Shown: positions 24,412-36,349 of the stretch, piece after piece
Layout of the letters: the number at the start of each line of letters is the position of its first letter
How positions within the stretch are numbered: the stretch's first letter is position 1
Assembly (NCBI RefSeq): GCF_011386835.1
Contig: NC_088795.1
Coordinates: 115,461,434-115,525,433, forward strand
Direction: 5' to 3'
DNA from: Chrysemys picta bellii
Taxonomy: Eukaryota; Chordata; Testudines; Emydidae
Length of the DNA stretch: 64,000 nt
Translations under genes and position numbers: made by a program
Notes under the pieces: generated by a model
The model's input: only the letters and a program-made list of their open reading frames with translations
Databases searched by the model: none
What the model was told of the DNA's origin: nothing

Positions 24412-24610
24412 GGGGAGGGATAGCTCAGTGGTTTGAGCATTAGCCTGCTAAACTCAGGGTTGTGAGTTCAATCCTTGAGGGGGCCACTTAGGGATCTGGG
24501 GCAAAATCAGTACTTGGTCCTGTTAGCAAAGGCAGGGGGCTGGACTTGATGACCTTTCAAGGTCCCTTCCAGTTCTAGGAGATAAAATATCTCCATTAAA
24601 AAAAAAAATT
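24412..24610 (+). mobile_element. tRNA-derived SINE (cryptodiran turtle type)
   Basis: The 5' part is a tRNA-like head with an RNA polymerase III A box (TAGCTCAGTGGTTTGAGC, 24421) and B box (GAGTTCAATCC, about 24465). The tRNA-unrelated body includes GGCCACTTAGGGATCTGGGG and GCAGGGGGCTGGACTTGATG. It closes with CAAGGTCCCTTCCAGTTCTA and an A-rich tail. The whole unit is about 200 bp and nearly intact. It matches the well-known turtle Pol III SINE, and its tail resembles a CR1 3' end, which would supply the reverse transcriptase. This is the strongest lineage marker in the window. Confidence 0.9.
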
Positions 24611-25215
24611 CTATGGACTTGTAGAGTAATAGCTATGGGATACTTCTAAATGTCTTTGGACCCCTCCTGGTTTCATACTGATCTGTATTGTCTGTGCTGG
24701 TGTTAGATTGTAAAGTTTTGGAGCAGGAACCATGTCCACCTCTGTGCAAAGCACAGAAACAAAGCTTAACAAACAGGGTTTGATTTTCAAAGAGGCTTAA
24801 ATTTATTCTCTTTACATGCATGCATAAAGTTGTATGTGGAAGCAGCTGCACACACCTACTTCTGAAGCATTAACACCTGTGTGCACAGTTGCTAGAATTC
24901 AAGTGCACAAAGCCACCAGGCTCTACATGCACATTGAAAAGCATTGGTGTCAGAAAACTGCATGAAAGAGCTGTGGGGGGAGTTAGGGATGTGGAGAATA
25001 AGTAACTTCTCAACACTTATCCTGTACAATGTCTCCGAAAGCTATAAATGGAAACATTCCTGTCCACCAAGTGTCATGGTGGATTCTCCATCACTGGCAA
25101 CTTTTAAATTAAAATTGGAAGTTTTTCCTAAAATATCTGTGTAATGCCAACAAAGCCCAGTTGTTGGCAGGTGGAATCAAACCTGGGGCCTCAAGAGCTT
25201 AGTGCATGATCCTCT

Positions 25216-25609
25216 ACTGCATACATAGGCGCTGATTTACCAGCTTTCCTGTGGGTACTTAACCTCCACTGCCCTGCCCCCATTCCAACCCCCACTGCTA
25301 TTCCAACTCCTTCCCCAAATCCCCGCCTCTTCCCTGCCTCCTCCCCTGAGCGCGCCACATTCCTGCTTCTCCCCTTCCCTCCCGGAGCATGCTAATGCTG
25401 CCAAACAGCTGTTTGGTGGTGACTGGTCGGGAAGTGCTGGGAGGTAGGTGGAGGAGCGGGGACGGGGCACGTTCAGGGGAGGAAGAGATGGGGCGGGGGG
25501 TGCAGAGCATCCACTAATTTTTTCCCATTGGTGCTCCAGCCCTGGAGCCCCAATGGGAAAAAATTAGTGGATGCTCTGCACCCACGGAGTCGGCGCCTAT
25601 GACTGCATG
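25216..25609. mobile_element. hAT-type MITE with internal perfect palindrome
   Basis: The element proper is 25224-25601 (378 bp). Its ends are inverted copies, CATAGGCGCTGATT on the left and CATAGGCGCCGACT on the right (complement). It is flanked by ACTGCATA (25216-25223) and ACTGCATG (25602-25609), a 7-of-8 target duplication typical of hAT insertions. The 3' half holds two 34-nt arms (25498-25531 and 25550-25583) that are perfect inverted copies. They extend, after one mismatch, almost to the centre. The rest is GC-rich and non-coding. A related end occurs at 49760-49882. Confidence 0.8.
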
Positions 25610-25739
25610 AACTAAAAGCCAACTGGCTGTTAGCTAAGGCTGTAGAGCAGACTCATAATTCTCTCTCTCTCTCTCTCCCCTCGGTGACACTAGATGGGAC
25701 AGAACGCCATACCCAGGATGTCTGTGGGTTACATCTGCT

Positions 25740-25835
25740 CTTGGAATTATTTGGGAGAAGGTCTATGGCCTGTGTTATAGAGGAGATCAGCCTAGGTGAT
25801 CAAAGTAGTCTTTCTGGCCTTGTAATCTATGAATA
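25740..25835 (+). mobile_element. CR1 LINE 3' end fragment
   Basis: Contains GGTCTATGGCCTGTGTTATA, GAGATCAGCCTAGGTGATCA and GGCCTTGTAATCTATGAA, the canonical CR1 3' end including its terminal ATCTATGAA-like repeat. 5'-truncated copy. Confidence 0.8.
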
Positions 25836-26439
25836 CAGTAGCATAAAAACAAACTAACCCAGCTGATCAAAGGTGTCTGACAGCTAAAAGAATTAATATG
25901 GACAATTGAACTTTGCCCAACCCCAGGAGATCATTAACTACAAGGCCACCATAGACTTCATACCACACCCAATCCTGAAACCCAACTGACAGGGATACAG
26001 GAAATACAAGGAGTTTAAAAAATGCTATATCTGGCTCACTTCCAGCCAATTTCTGTGCCATCTAATGACAGTTTAGGGAGGGATCACAAAGTGTCAAAAG
26101 CTGGTATGTTGATCAGGGTCTTCCGAATCACTTATTTAAATTCTAAGGTTGCCCAAACATTCTGCATCATCAAAATGGCAGAGGCCTCGGAGGGTTCCAA
26201 ATTCTAAAAACAGATGCAAACCCAGTATGCACATTGGCTATGGCTGGGATAGTGGTGAAAAGCCTCCAAATATTTCTTCTGAAGAGAAGGAGTGAGGTGC
26301 TTCTCTCCCAGAAGTCTCCTACTGTGGGAGATAAGGACATGAAGCCTTCGTCAAAGGTACTATGCAGGTACAGTAGTGAGGAGAGCTGAAAAGTGTATTC
26401 ACTAGAATGTCTTGGCTAGTGCAAGAGCGTTTCCGCAAC

Positions 26440-26505
26440 ATAGAGAGGGGTAACATGGTCTAGTGGCCTGAGCACAGGACTAAGACCCAGGAACTTCTTA
26501 CCTCT
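26440..26505 (+). repeat. MIR-like SINE 5' fragment
   Basis: Reads AACATGGTCTAGTGGCCTGA, GCACAGGACTAAGACCCAGG, which follows the tRNA-like 5' part of MIR-type SINEs. Decayed and short. Confidence 0.5.
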
Positions 26506-29500
26506 CCTGGCTTCCAAAAAGGGTGGTGGAGAGGAGGCAGGGTCATGGCAAGTTGTCTCAGACAGTGCATGAAGCAAACCGTAAAGGTTTTTAGCAATAG
26601 GCAAGGCATCTTCCCCTTGTGCATCTGGGAGCTATGAGAGGTGTTTCTCTCTGAGGTTAATGTTGGTCAGTGTGCCACCTACGGACAATATGACTCCCCA
26701 CCATATTCATTGTGGAGTTGTGTCCAAATAGCACAATCTGGAGCTCTGTTTGTGTAATTTTACTATATACTCTTTGAGGCGAGCAAAGAGATTTGGATGA
26801 TTTATATTCTTTTTCAAAGTGCTTTCATTCAGGTGAAATGTTTTATGTAAATGAAGAAACAACAATATATAATGATATTGTCTATTTTGTTTATTTTCGG
26901 TGGTAATTTATACGAGAGTTTGGTTTTGTAAAATAAAATGGAGATTAATCTTGAAACCCTTCAAGTGTCTCTTAAAGGATTGAATAGTCAGGGTCATGTC
27001 TTCACTTTCACTTTTACTGTTTATCTTCTTAGACTGTTACAAAGTCAACAACCTTGTCAGTTTGTGTTAAATGTAATGCTGTGCTAAACGCTATCCTTTC
27101 ACTGGAGGCAGGCGGTTTGATGCATCTTTCAATGTTGTCTGTGCGACAAAGGGCATAGAGGACTTTTAAAATGCTTTGATGCTGTTTCTTGACAGATATG
27201 TTTATTAAAATGACTTTGTCTTCCTTTCAAACATATAATCATAAATACAATTTGTCATCCGCAGTGTTTTAAGCTCCAGCAGTGGTGGTTCTATTTTCTT
27301 TCAAAAGCCACATTTGCAATTATTTCAGTATTGAGGTTTGTACTACAGTAAGCTGTGATAAGATAATGGTAGTACAATCAGATCTGGTTAGGCTGAATCA
27401 GTTTGAAAACCTTTTTTGTAAATATTAAAAAGAAAACCCTCTAGATTAACAAAGCAGTAACAAACAGTACTTGTTATTGGACTAACTGCCAGTGAAATGT
27501 TTTGGGTACTCAGACATAATCAAACACAGATTAATCTGGTCTGACTGAATTTTATTCTAGTTAAGTCCTTATGTTCTGCAACATTAATTTCAAAGTCTAG
27601 TTTAGTTATTTCACATATCTTAAATCTGCATAATTTGGGGCCTTTTGAGTTCTATAAATCCTTAAAATAATAGTTTATGCTTCTTTTAAGGCAAAACTTG
27701 TGCAAGGTGTGAGCATGAACTGCAAGGGAAACTTTTGCTAATTTTGTTTTGCTCACACGTGTGCTGATCTGATACTTACAGCTATCTGTAGGTAAGTAAT
27801 TGACCATTGTTTTCATTCAATTATATTCTCAGGATAGATCCTCATTCTTAAACATGTGCCCTTGGCACCAAAATTCGGACTCTGTAGAATGGCTGTTCCT
27901 AAACTGTGATCCACCTTACGTAGTGATTAGCAGATTTCTGAGCTGTTAGCTTTGCCCCTTTAATTCAGTTCCATCCAAGACATGCATGGCAGGAAGGAGG
28001 AGCTACCACAATGGATCACTTTTTTTTTTTTTTTTAAAGGGTCCCTTTCTTCCCCATCCCCACCTCAAATCAAACTGCTATCACCTCTGGTATTAAGGCC
28101 AGAAATGACTCGCCCAGAATAAACTGCAAATCACCAATCAGAGATGCTGGTGCCAGACATTATCCCTAGCTCAAGAAATTACTTTGGAGAACACAGGGAC
28201 AAAAGATATCTAATGGTCTGGGAACAGCAGGATGACTCAAGAAAGTCTGGGATTAGGGGAGACATGAGATGGGAATTTGAAGAGTGTGGGATCAGGCAGG
28301 TGGATTAAAAGGGCAATGAACTGTGGGTGCAGCAAAAATGGATTGGGAGTGAATTTTTCACGGGGAATTTGTTTTGTGGGAGGGTGGAATGGATTGGGGC
28401 ATAAAATGATTTTGAGTCAGTGACATTGATATTTGCGAGGATTGGAACTGATTTAGTGTGTGCATGGAGGAGAATAATTATAGCGCTTGCTGTGTGAATG
28501 AGAAAATATTAACATAGGTAAATGGAGCAAGAAGGTGGACACATTGGTGAAAGCTCAGGGACATCAGGATATTACAGTGTTGCCAATTTTATCTTGAGCC
28601 TCATTGTATTTGGTCATTTTCTAAAACTCCAGTTCCTGGAGTCATGTGAGAACTTCAGCTTTTTTTTTTTTTTGTTAAGTTTTTAGACTTCATGGTTGTG
28701 GAAAAAATATTGAACGCTAAAGGCTCAAAAAAAAAAAAGAAGGCAAATAAAATGAACTCAACATGTATTTAATTAAAAAAAAGTAAATATCATTAATCTG
28801 GCCTCCAAAAGTATGAGTTTTGAATGACATTTGGAGGTTTTTTTGCTTAGTTTTCTCTCTCCCCTTGTCAAGTTGTCTGAATCGCATTCTCTCTTTCCAT
28901 TTCATTTCACATTTATAAATCTTTCCAATTTGTTCTTCAAACCTTTCCCGGAGATCTTCTTTATCATTTGATCTCTTTTAGACTTTTTTTACCCTTCTTT
29001 ATCGATTGCTCCCTGTTGGTACCCCAGTCAGCCAAGCTCCCCAGCCATTTCTTGCAAAAGAAAAACAATATGCCCCATAACATGGCAAGGAAAAACCCTA
29101 AAAAAATAGCACTCTTTACTCATCTTAGGCCTATTGTCAGTTGTATTTTCTTATAATTTCTCCCTCACCAGCTCCTCTGGTGCCAGCATAAGCATTGCTG
29201 TTCATGCACCTAGTATTTAGATTGAAATCAAGTGATGCAGCACACAAGATTTACTTACATTTTAAAATGTTAAGTGAATGTATTGCTCATGAAAAGTGCC
29301 AGATTGATAGCCTGGAGATTAAAGTTTATTTACCCATAGACTAGATACAGATACTAGATACAGGCTGTGACAGTGCAATCTTCTTCAGGATAGGAGTGTT
29401 ACAATTAACTTCAGTGGGAACAGGCATGGGCCCCAAGAGAAGAATTTAGCATTTTCAACCTTGACAATTCTAAAGGCAAAAACAAAGGAACATAGAGTTC

Positions 29501-31180
29501 CATACCGTTGTTTGCTAAGTGCTCAGTATCAGAAGCATTTGACCTTCCCTAGGGAACACAGATAAGGATGAAAATGTTTAATTAAAATGATCCTAAATTG
29601 ACTGGATTTTGTTTCGATTGATTATTTGAAAAAGGAACCAATTCATTAGCAAGTTCATACAGTTATCTCAAGGATATTAGTGTTCTCAAAGAGAAGAAAG
29701 GCATACGATCACATTCAATATAGAGAAATAATGAATAGGTATTAAAAAAACTACTGTATGTATTTCAAAGGCTGGAACATGAAGCCCTTACATAAGCAAA
29801 CTTCTACTGATGTCAGTTTGAGTTTTGCCTATGAGAAGACTGCGGGATCCAATTCTTACTTGAAATAATCACTGAACTCCTTGGTATCTTTTGACCGACT
29901 ACCATCTGGACATTATTGGCAAGATTGAATTTTTTCCCTATAAGGAGTATGTTGGAATAAGGCATCACATTCCACAATGCAATAAAGGGGAGAATAACCT
30001 CTGCACACTGGTACTCATTTCCTGTCAGGAAGGTGGGGATGATTGGAGAGTGTGTGGGGTTTTATCTCTGCCCCCCGAACACACCAGCAAGCAGAGCTGA
30101 GCTGGTGTGAAAGATAAAATAAACTGCTACTGGGATTGGCTTCACCCCTGGAACAAGAGGGGAAACAGGGCAATTGTGACTCTCAAGGTCAGGATTCCCT
30201 CCCTGGTCTGCTCCTGGGGAAACACAGCTGTGCACTGCCCCTTATTGTAAACTGACAATCTAATCCTATCAACAGAGGCATTAGGTTAGTTGATGAAGGT
30301 TCAGACTCTGTGGCTATTGAGTATATGCATACAGGTCAGAACTCATTGTCCACCCTTTGAAAAATCTTTTATATCCATCTAGGCTGGGAGAACAACAAGA
30401 TGTTTTTCGGACCAGTTTTTAAAAATTCTGAAATATTAAAAATGCAGTGAAAAAAGTCAGAGGTTTAAAATATTAATTGCTCAATTTTCATAGATCAGAA
30501 CTCTGTTTCTGAGGAAACAGGAGCAGAAAGACAGCAGGTAGCCAGCAGAAGAGAGTCAGGACTCTCACTTGTCTCTGTCAGCTACCTGCTGAGCAGTGAA
30601 AATGCAGGGTCCCAACAACAAAAACATAAAAAACCCAAACCACCACACAAAAACCAGTAAAAGCTTCAAGTAGACAAATTATTCCTAAATGCAATGAAAC
30701 TTTAGAACCAACCAGAAAAATTAAAAGGCTGAAAAATGAATTGGTTTGTTTGTGCACCCAAAAGGGCTTTTCCTAAAACAAAACAACAACAACAACAACA
30801 AAAACCATTGATCTCTTTAATTTAAAAATAAGCATTTTTAAAAGCAATAGTACTCTTCATATAGTGAAGCTGATACCTGCATTTCTCTTGTGGTTACTAA
30901 CCAGGGCAAGGACAGACATCCAGAATAGGGAGGGTCATCTAGGGCAGCAAAATATTAAAAAAAAAACAAACAGATCCGACTCCCATTGATGTCAGTGACC
31001 AAAGCCTGGATCCACTGAAGTCAACAGAAGCTTTGACATTGACTTCAATAGCATCAGGTTTTAGCCAAGTGTATGGCTGCTTTATGTCAACAATGGTATA
31101 ACGCAGGTGTAGTGTTCCAGTGAATCTAATGAGGGGCAAACCTCAAAAGGTTTGGAGTTTGTGTTCAATTCAAACAAGTA
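26506..31180. other. No recognisable gene; simple repeats only
   Basis: Long AT-rich stretch without supported exons or clear transposons. Simple sequence includes poly(T) at 28020-28035 and 28660-28672, poly(A) near 28727 and (AAC)n at 30779-30803. Near 30975-31050 CCATTGATGTCAGTGACC and GACATTGACTTCAATAGC suggest a decayed palindromic MITE. Confidence 0.4.
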
Positions 31181-31189
31181 TCCGGACAT

Positions 31190-31360
31190 TATTGTTTTAG
31201 ACTCAAGGTCCATCTAGTCCAATATCCTGTCTCTGACTGTGGCCAGCACCAGATGCTTCAGAGAAGGTGCAAGAACCCCACAGTAGGCAGATGTGGGTTA
31301 ATTTGTCCCCCATATAGGTCTCATCCTGATCTCTAATAGTTAGAAATTGGCCTAAACCAA
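31190..31360 (+). repeat. Dispersed reptile repeat (CR1-associated type)
   Basis: Contains AGGTCCATCTAGTCCAATAT, GTGGCCAGCACCAGATGCTT and GTCTCATCCTGATCTCTAAT. The same succession occurs at 48645-48850, so the two are copies of one family. This sequence is common in turtle genomes and probably belongs to a CR1-type LINE, but I could not assign it firmly. Confidence 0.6.
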
Positions 31361-31856
31361 TGCAAATTATCAGAACGCTTCCAGTCTTTCCCCTATGCCT
31401 CAGTCACTCATCATTCAAAAGATTTGAGCTTTCAGTGCAGTTCAAATAAACCTCCAAACAATATCTCCCATTCAGAGGTCCCCACACTGTGCTCCATGGT
31501 GCATTAGTCTATACAGAGCACTTGTGGATGGTACTGCTTCTCCCCCTTGTTTTAGCTGCTAAATTGCATTAGAAGAGGATAAAGATACATTAAAGGGTAG
31601 GATTTTCAGAAGCGCTGAGCATTGGCCCAACTCTGCACACTTTTAAAAATTTCATCCTAAATACTGTCCTACTGTACTTTTCCAAGTAAGCAATCCTAGT
31701 TGCCATAGGGATGTCATATGATTACAAATTACAGGGGAGGTGATGGGCAAGATAAACTGTGGCCCATCCTATGAAAAAGTTTGGGAACCGTTGGCTTGAT
31801 CAAGTTATTTGAGCCTTGAGTTGTTCCCTCATTCCCACAACTGTGTGACTCATCTT

Positions 31857-32110
31857 CATAGATTTGTAGACTCCAAGGCCAGAAGGGTCCATTTTGGTCA
31901 TCTAGTCTGACCTCCTGTAGGCCATAGAACAAGTACTCCTGTTCTTTTTGCGGATACAGACTAACACGGCTGCTACTCTGAACCCTTCTATTTCTAGAGG
32001 CTCTCTTAGAAAAACATCCAATCTTGATTTAAAAACGGTCAGTGATGGAGGATGTTTTCCTTGATTTCCACACAAACTGGGACTTCCCTTTTCAAACCCC
32101 ACAAAACCAC
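31857..32110 (-). mobile_element. CR1 LINE 3' end, antisense, interrupted
   Basis: Starts with TCATAGATTTGTAGACTCCA and AGGCCAGAAGGGTCCATTTT (complement of the CR1 3' end), followed by CTAGTCTGACCTCCTGTAGG. After an interruption (31932-31985) comes AAAACATCCAATCTTGATTT and sequence continuing upstream into the CR1 body. The interruption is a terminal Penelope-like fragment. Confidence 0.75.
31932..31985 (+). mobile_element. Penelope-like terminal fragment nested in CR1
   Basis: About 54 bp reading AGTACTCCTGTTCTTTTTGC then ACACGGCTGCTACTCTGAAC. From memory this follows directly on the GGTGCCACAAG tail of the Penelope-like family seen antisense at 20505. It lies inside the CR1 copy, so it arrived later. 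The very short length is unusual. Confidence 0.55.
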
Positions 32111-32964
32111 TGTCTCCCCATACCCAGTGGCAGGTTTTCCTGGGGGTCTGTCCTCTCTAACGGGGGGAGCACTGCACTTTCTAGCAGGAATCAGTAAATA
32201 GGCTTGTTCCTTCCTAATTCGCCATTTCAGGGCCCATTACTTGGCCTTCTCCCCTTCGGGGTCTTCTGGGGTGGGTGGGTGGTATACGCTCCAGTGTTTC
32301 ACTGGATTCTTGAATAGAATCAGAACTGCTCACTTTTCTCAAACTGGAAGTCTCTCCCCACTGTCAATGTGATATTCCAAAAAGCCATGTTGTGCAGCAT
32401 AATGCCAACTGGGAAGTTCTAGGAGGCCGCAGATTTGATATAGCATTCATAGTGTTGCCTGATTTCTGTTTAATAATCCTGCTTAAGATGGCTAATAATG
32501 TCACCGGTAAATATTTAGATAGATTGATACAGCTCAACAGGACAGTGCAAACGAGCCATGGTGTATAGTGTAACAGTCAGGTATTGAATACAAAATATAA
32601 TTCCTTATTTGTAAGGGAACAACATAACTTGTATTCTCCTCAAATCTTTCTTAAGGCTATTTCATACAGGTGTGTCAGGCAACTGTCACTTTAAGAAACA
32701 GTTTAGCCTACCACATATAACACTTCCAGTCACTGGCACAATACAATGCTTCATGCTGGAAGCAAAGATTCCCTTTGATAAAGCTCACTATATTATTTAG
32801 ACTTTTCTATAGCTGAAGGACACTCACAAAGTTGTTACATTTTAATCAGGCAGATGTAATCTTCAGATTTCTAAAAAGGTTTGTGAATGAGTGTCAATAT
32901 GAATTTAAATATGAAGTACGGTAATTATAGTGTGCAAGGATTGCACCATGGTATGCTGACCTCT

Positions 32965-33036
32965 TCTGATGTTACAATAATGTGATCATTCACTTTCTTG
33001 TGTGCTTGTGAATGATCACATTATTGTAACATCAGA
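32965..33036. repeat. Perfect 29-bp hairpin (pre-miRNA-sized)
   Basis: Arm 1 (32965-32993) and arm 2 (33008-33036) are exact inverted complements over 29 bp, separated by a 14-nt loop (32994-33007). Total length is 72 nt. Perfect pairing means the inversion is recent or maintained. It could be a small MITE, a fold-back duplication, or, if transcribed, a hairpin RNA of precursor-microRNA size. No transcript evidence is available, and no flanking target duplication was recognised. Confidence 0.9.
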
Positions 33037-33194
33037 TGCATCAGTAAATAATTAATTTTGACGAAATGGACAGGAATAACATTCTGATGTTTCGTTTTCA
33101 TTCACTGAAAGAATAGTAAAGGTATATGAATGCAGAGTAACTGAAATTTCCATATGTTAAATTACAGCATTTGTGATCCTCAAATTAGAGATTA

Positions 33195-33373
33195 TGGGTG
33201 AATTTTTTAAAAACACTGAAGGAGCCGAAATTCCATTGTCAAAAATGATATACGCATTTAGGAACCTTAATCCCATTGATTTTTAGAGAGAATTTGGCTT
33301 CTAAGTGACTAAATAACTTTTGAAAATGGGACATAGGCACCTAAGTCATTTAGGTACTTCTGAAAATTTACCC
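33195..33373. mobile_element. Probable palindromic MITE, decayed
   Basis: Begins GGGTGAATTTTTTAAAAAC and ends GAAAATTTACCC, an imperfect inverted match. Internal words are typical of abundant reptile and crocodilian palindromic MITEs: AATCCCATTGATTTTTAGAG, AAAATGGGACATAGGCACCT and TTAGGTACTTCTGAAAATTT. No target duplication is visible. Confidence 0.5.
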
Positions 33374-34728
33374 AAGAACAAGAATGGGCAAAAATCACAA
33401 TAAAAAGTAAATGGATATAATTTGTTCACATTGCCTCACTTTTATAGCTACTACAGTAGAAATTTCAAGTCTATATATTCTATAAATAATGTAATGCATC
33501 TAATATAATCTTTATATGATGCAAATTAATGAATTATTATTTTGACTTCTTCAGCAATCTATAGCTTGATTTATTGAAAGTTAATTTCCTATCTTGATTG
33601 CATAATGAAGGAGAGGGGAAAATAACCATACCATTAAACTACTGAAAGTTTCATAACAAGGAAGATGGGGTTTGATGTTGGAAATATCTGTTTCCTGTGG
33701 TTGGTGAGCACTTTTCTGAATCAATAAAAGCTGTAGAGCTGGTCAAGATGTGACCTTTTCCCCCAGGAAAAAAAAAAAATCAAGAAAAAACTATGTTTCT
33801 CTTTTAAATTTCTCAGGTTTTCCTCAATAAATGCAAAATCCACAAATGTTTAGAAACTAAGAATATTTTTGTGAAAACAGAAAATAAATGCATTGACAAA
33901 AATTGTTCACCAGCTCTAGCTACAAGCACTGACCAATAATTGACCCATGGCTGAGAACTAATTTTTATGAGAAACTGTAATGGGATCAAGCTTCACCCAT
34001 CCTTTTTGTTGTGTAATCACTGGATTGCAATGATAGTCCCCTCTTCTGACACTCTGCCTTCTGAACATGCTGAAATGTTTTGGCTATGGTCCAAATAACA
34101 GGGGAATCTGCAGAAAACATTTGGTTTATGACACTAATAACTAGAAAACAAGTTTAGCATCTGTTACTTTCTTTGCAATGTTAACAGAAAACAGACAAAT
34201 GTGGAGAACATATTAGCAACACATGATCAGCTCACATGAGTGTGAAAAAAGCCATCAACCAAAAAATAATTTAAATACCCTTTATTTAAACTTTGAGTTA
34301 AATTCCACCTTGATGTCTATTCATGCAGACAAACAAAAGGCATGAGAATTATTGGAAGGGGAGTGCTTGGATATGTCTCCAAGTCTTATTTGTGGAGAAA
34401 GCAATGGCGGCCCTTATCACTTGATCCCCTCCAGTGGGGGTGTAACAGGGGAAGAAAAAAAGAGTATGGGTTCAGAGGTAGTAAGCATGTTATATCCACA
34501 AGTCACCTCCTCATGTTCTGATTTTGTCTTTCTAGCAACCATTTTCCAGCCCATCATTCATTTTATTACACCTGGAATCTCTTGGGAATACTGTCTATAT
34601 AGTTATTGAAAATACAAGACAGCTCCTTTGAAGTGTGCATAGTATGCTGATTCATTTTAGTTTGTTGCTGTAGGACTTCTTAACTTACCTACTCCTTTGC
34701 TCAATTAATTTAAAATTCCTTTAAATCA
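33374..34728. other. No recognisable gene or repeat
   Basis: AT-rich with poly(A) near 33768-33779. Nothing else identified. Confidence 0.4.
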
Positions 34729-35405
34729 TGTAGCACGTGCAGGACTCACCCCTGCGGCGCCTCCTGCTGGTGACTTCTGGGAATTAACTCATTCCAGCTC
34801 CAGAACGCCCTCTGCAGGCCAGTGATCTGCCTGTCCTCTGGCCCCCATGTCCCTCCCTGGAGCCCGGTGCCCTTTTACCTGGGGTGCTGCCCCCTAGCAG
34901 TAACCTCTCAGTCTTAGGGTCTCCCCTCCCCAGGGAACCCCCACCCACTATTCCCACCTTGCCTCAGTATAAGGCTACTGCCAGTCATCATCTAGCCCCG
35001 CGCCCTGGGGCAGACTGCAGTATCAGCCTACTCATCACTGGCAAGGTTGGGTTTGGACCTGCTGCCTTCGCCTTTACCCTTGGGCTGCCCTCTTCAACCC
35101 CTAGTACCCTTTGGCCTTCTGCTAGGCCGCAGCCTGAGGCTTTCCAGGCTGGAGCTCCCCAGCTCCTCTGCCTTTCCCCAGCCCTGCTCCACTCAGGTAC
35201 TCTGTCTCTAGCTCCCTGCAGCCAGACCCTTCTCTCTCTGAATACAGAGAGAGATTTTTGAGCCCCTGGCTCCCAGTCTCTTATATAGGGCCAGCTGAGG
35301 CCTGATTGGGGCGTGGCCCAGCTGCAGCTGCTTCCCCCTGCAACAGCCTTCTCCCAAGGCTGCTTTAAGCCCTTCAGGGGAGGAGATGGTGTCCACCCTG
35401 CTACA
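34729..35405 (-). mobile_element. Solo LTR (turtle retroelement), antisense
   Basis: A GC-rich 677-bp block with LTR-type ends: on the minus strand it begins TGTAGCAGGGTGGACACC and ends GTCCTGCACGTGCTACA. A TATA box lies in CCCTATATAAGAGA (complement near 35278-35291), with a GCCACGCCCCAATCAGG promoter-like stretch just upstream of it. A candidate R region with CTCTCTCTGTATTCAGAGAG lies downstream. No internal coding region is attached, so it is a solo LTR. No clear target duplication was seen. Reading frames of 125-155 codons in both strands are incidental. Confidence 0.7.
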
Positions 35406-36345
35406 AATGCATTCAGATTGTGTCTAATAGTCATGATGCGAGCACTTGAGACCATATTCCGACCTCAGTTATACTCATGTGGACATGACCTTTGTTACTA
35501 CTTTACCTTCATTATACTTCATTTGGTTTTTACCATTTTCTTCTGTATAAACATTCCCATCAGAGTGGAACATCAACATTCGTGGTTCAATCAGATCTTA
35601 AAACTTTGTTCTAGAATTTTTCACTCTTTTGTTATGGACTTGAATCCATTGCTTGTGTTTCAGATATGGTTTCTTAAAAAGTACTCTTATTAAGTCTTCA
35701 TTCCTTATTGTTCAGTGTTATAAAAAGGAAGACTTTATTTTTGAAGGTGATTTATATTTTTTCTCATTGTTTCTGCAGTGACACCAGCAATGTTGGGTCC
35801 ATTTAACTTGTTTTTAATATTTCAGGATCTGCACCTGTTTCAACATTGCTCTTTTCATATGATCGATTACCTTGGTAACACACGGCATGTGGTTTTCATG
35901 GTCTACTTTGGTACTCAAAGCTGTTGGCTTATTTTTCTTAGACATGTGGTATTGAAAAAAAATGTATTACTGTGTTTCTCAGGTCAGAACTCAGTTTTTC
36001 TTGCCTGTGGGGATATGCACTCTACACTTGTTTTTCTCATTCTTCTATTTCAATACAGAATATGCCCCACAGTACATGTTAATTAATACATCTGTTTCCC
36101 TTGCTGAACAGCTGATGCTTAAACTGTGTTTCACTTTTTTTCTTTTAACTTTTCAGCATAGTCACAGCAATTAGAAAGCAAATGGAAGTTTTCATTTTCA
36201 ACCCACTATCTGAAAACTTTTGTGGGCAACAGTGTTTGCTCTATGCAGGAACATAAATTTTGCGGCCAAAATTTCAAAGTCTGTGGCTATTCAATACATA
36301 GCACAAGTAATTTCATTTATCATAAGCAGTGATGAAAATAAGGTG
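35406..36345. other. No recognisable gene or repeat
   Basis: AT-rich between the solo LTR and the Penelope-like element. Short frames at 35313-35693 and 35778-36086 have no recognised motif. Confidence 0.35.
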
Positions 36346-36349
36346 GAAA

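Noticed and set aside
24412..24490. Cellular tRNA gene
   Set aside because: A and B boxes belong to a SINE head; the sequence continues into the SINE body and lacks a normal tRNA fold.
34884..35455. 125- and 155-codon frames
   Set aside because: They run in both strands through a solo LTR; incidental to GC content.
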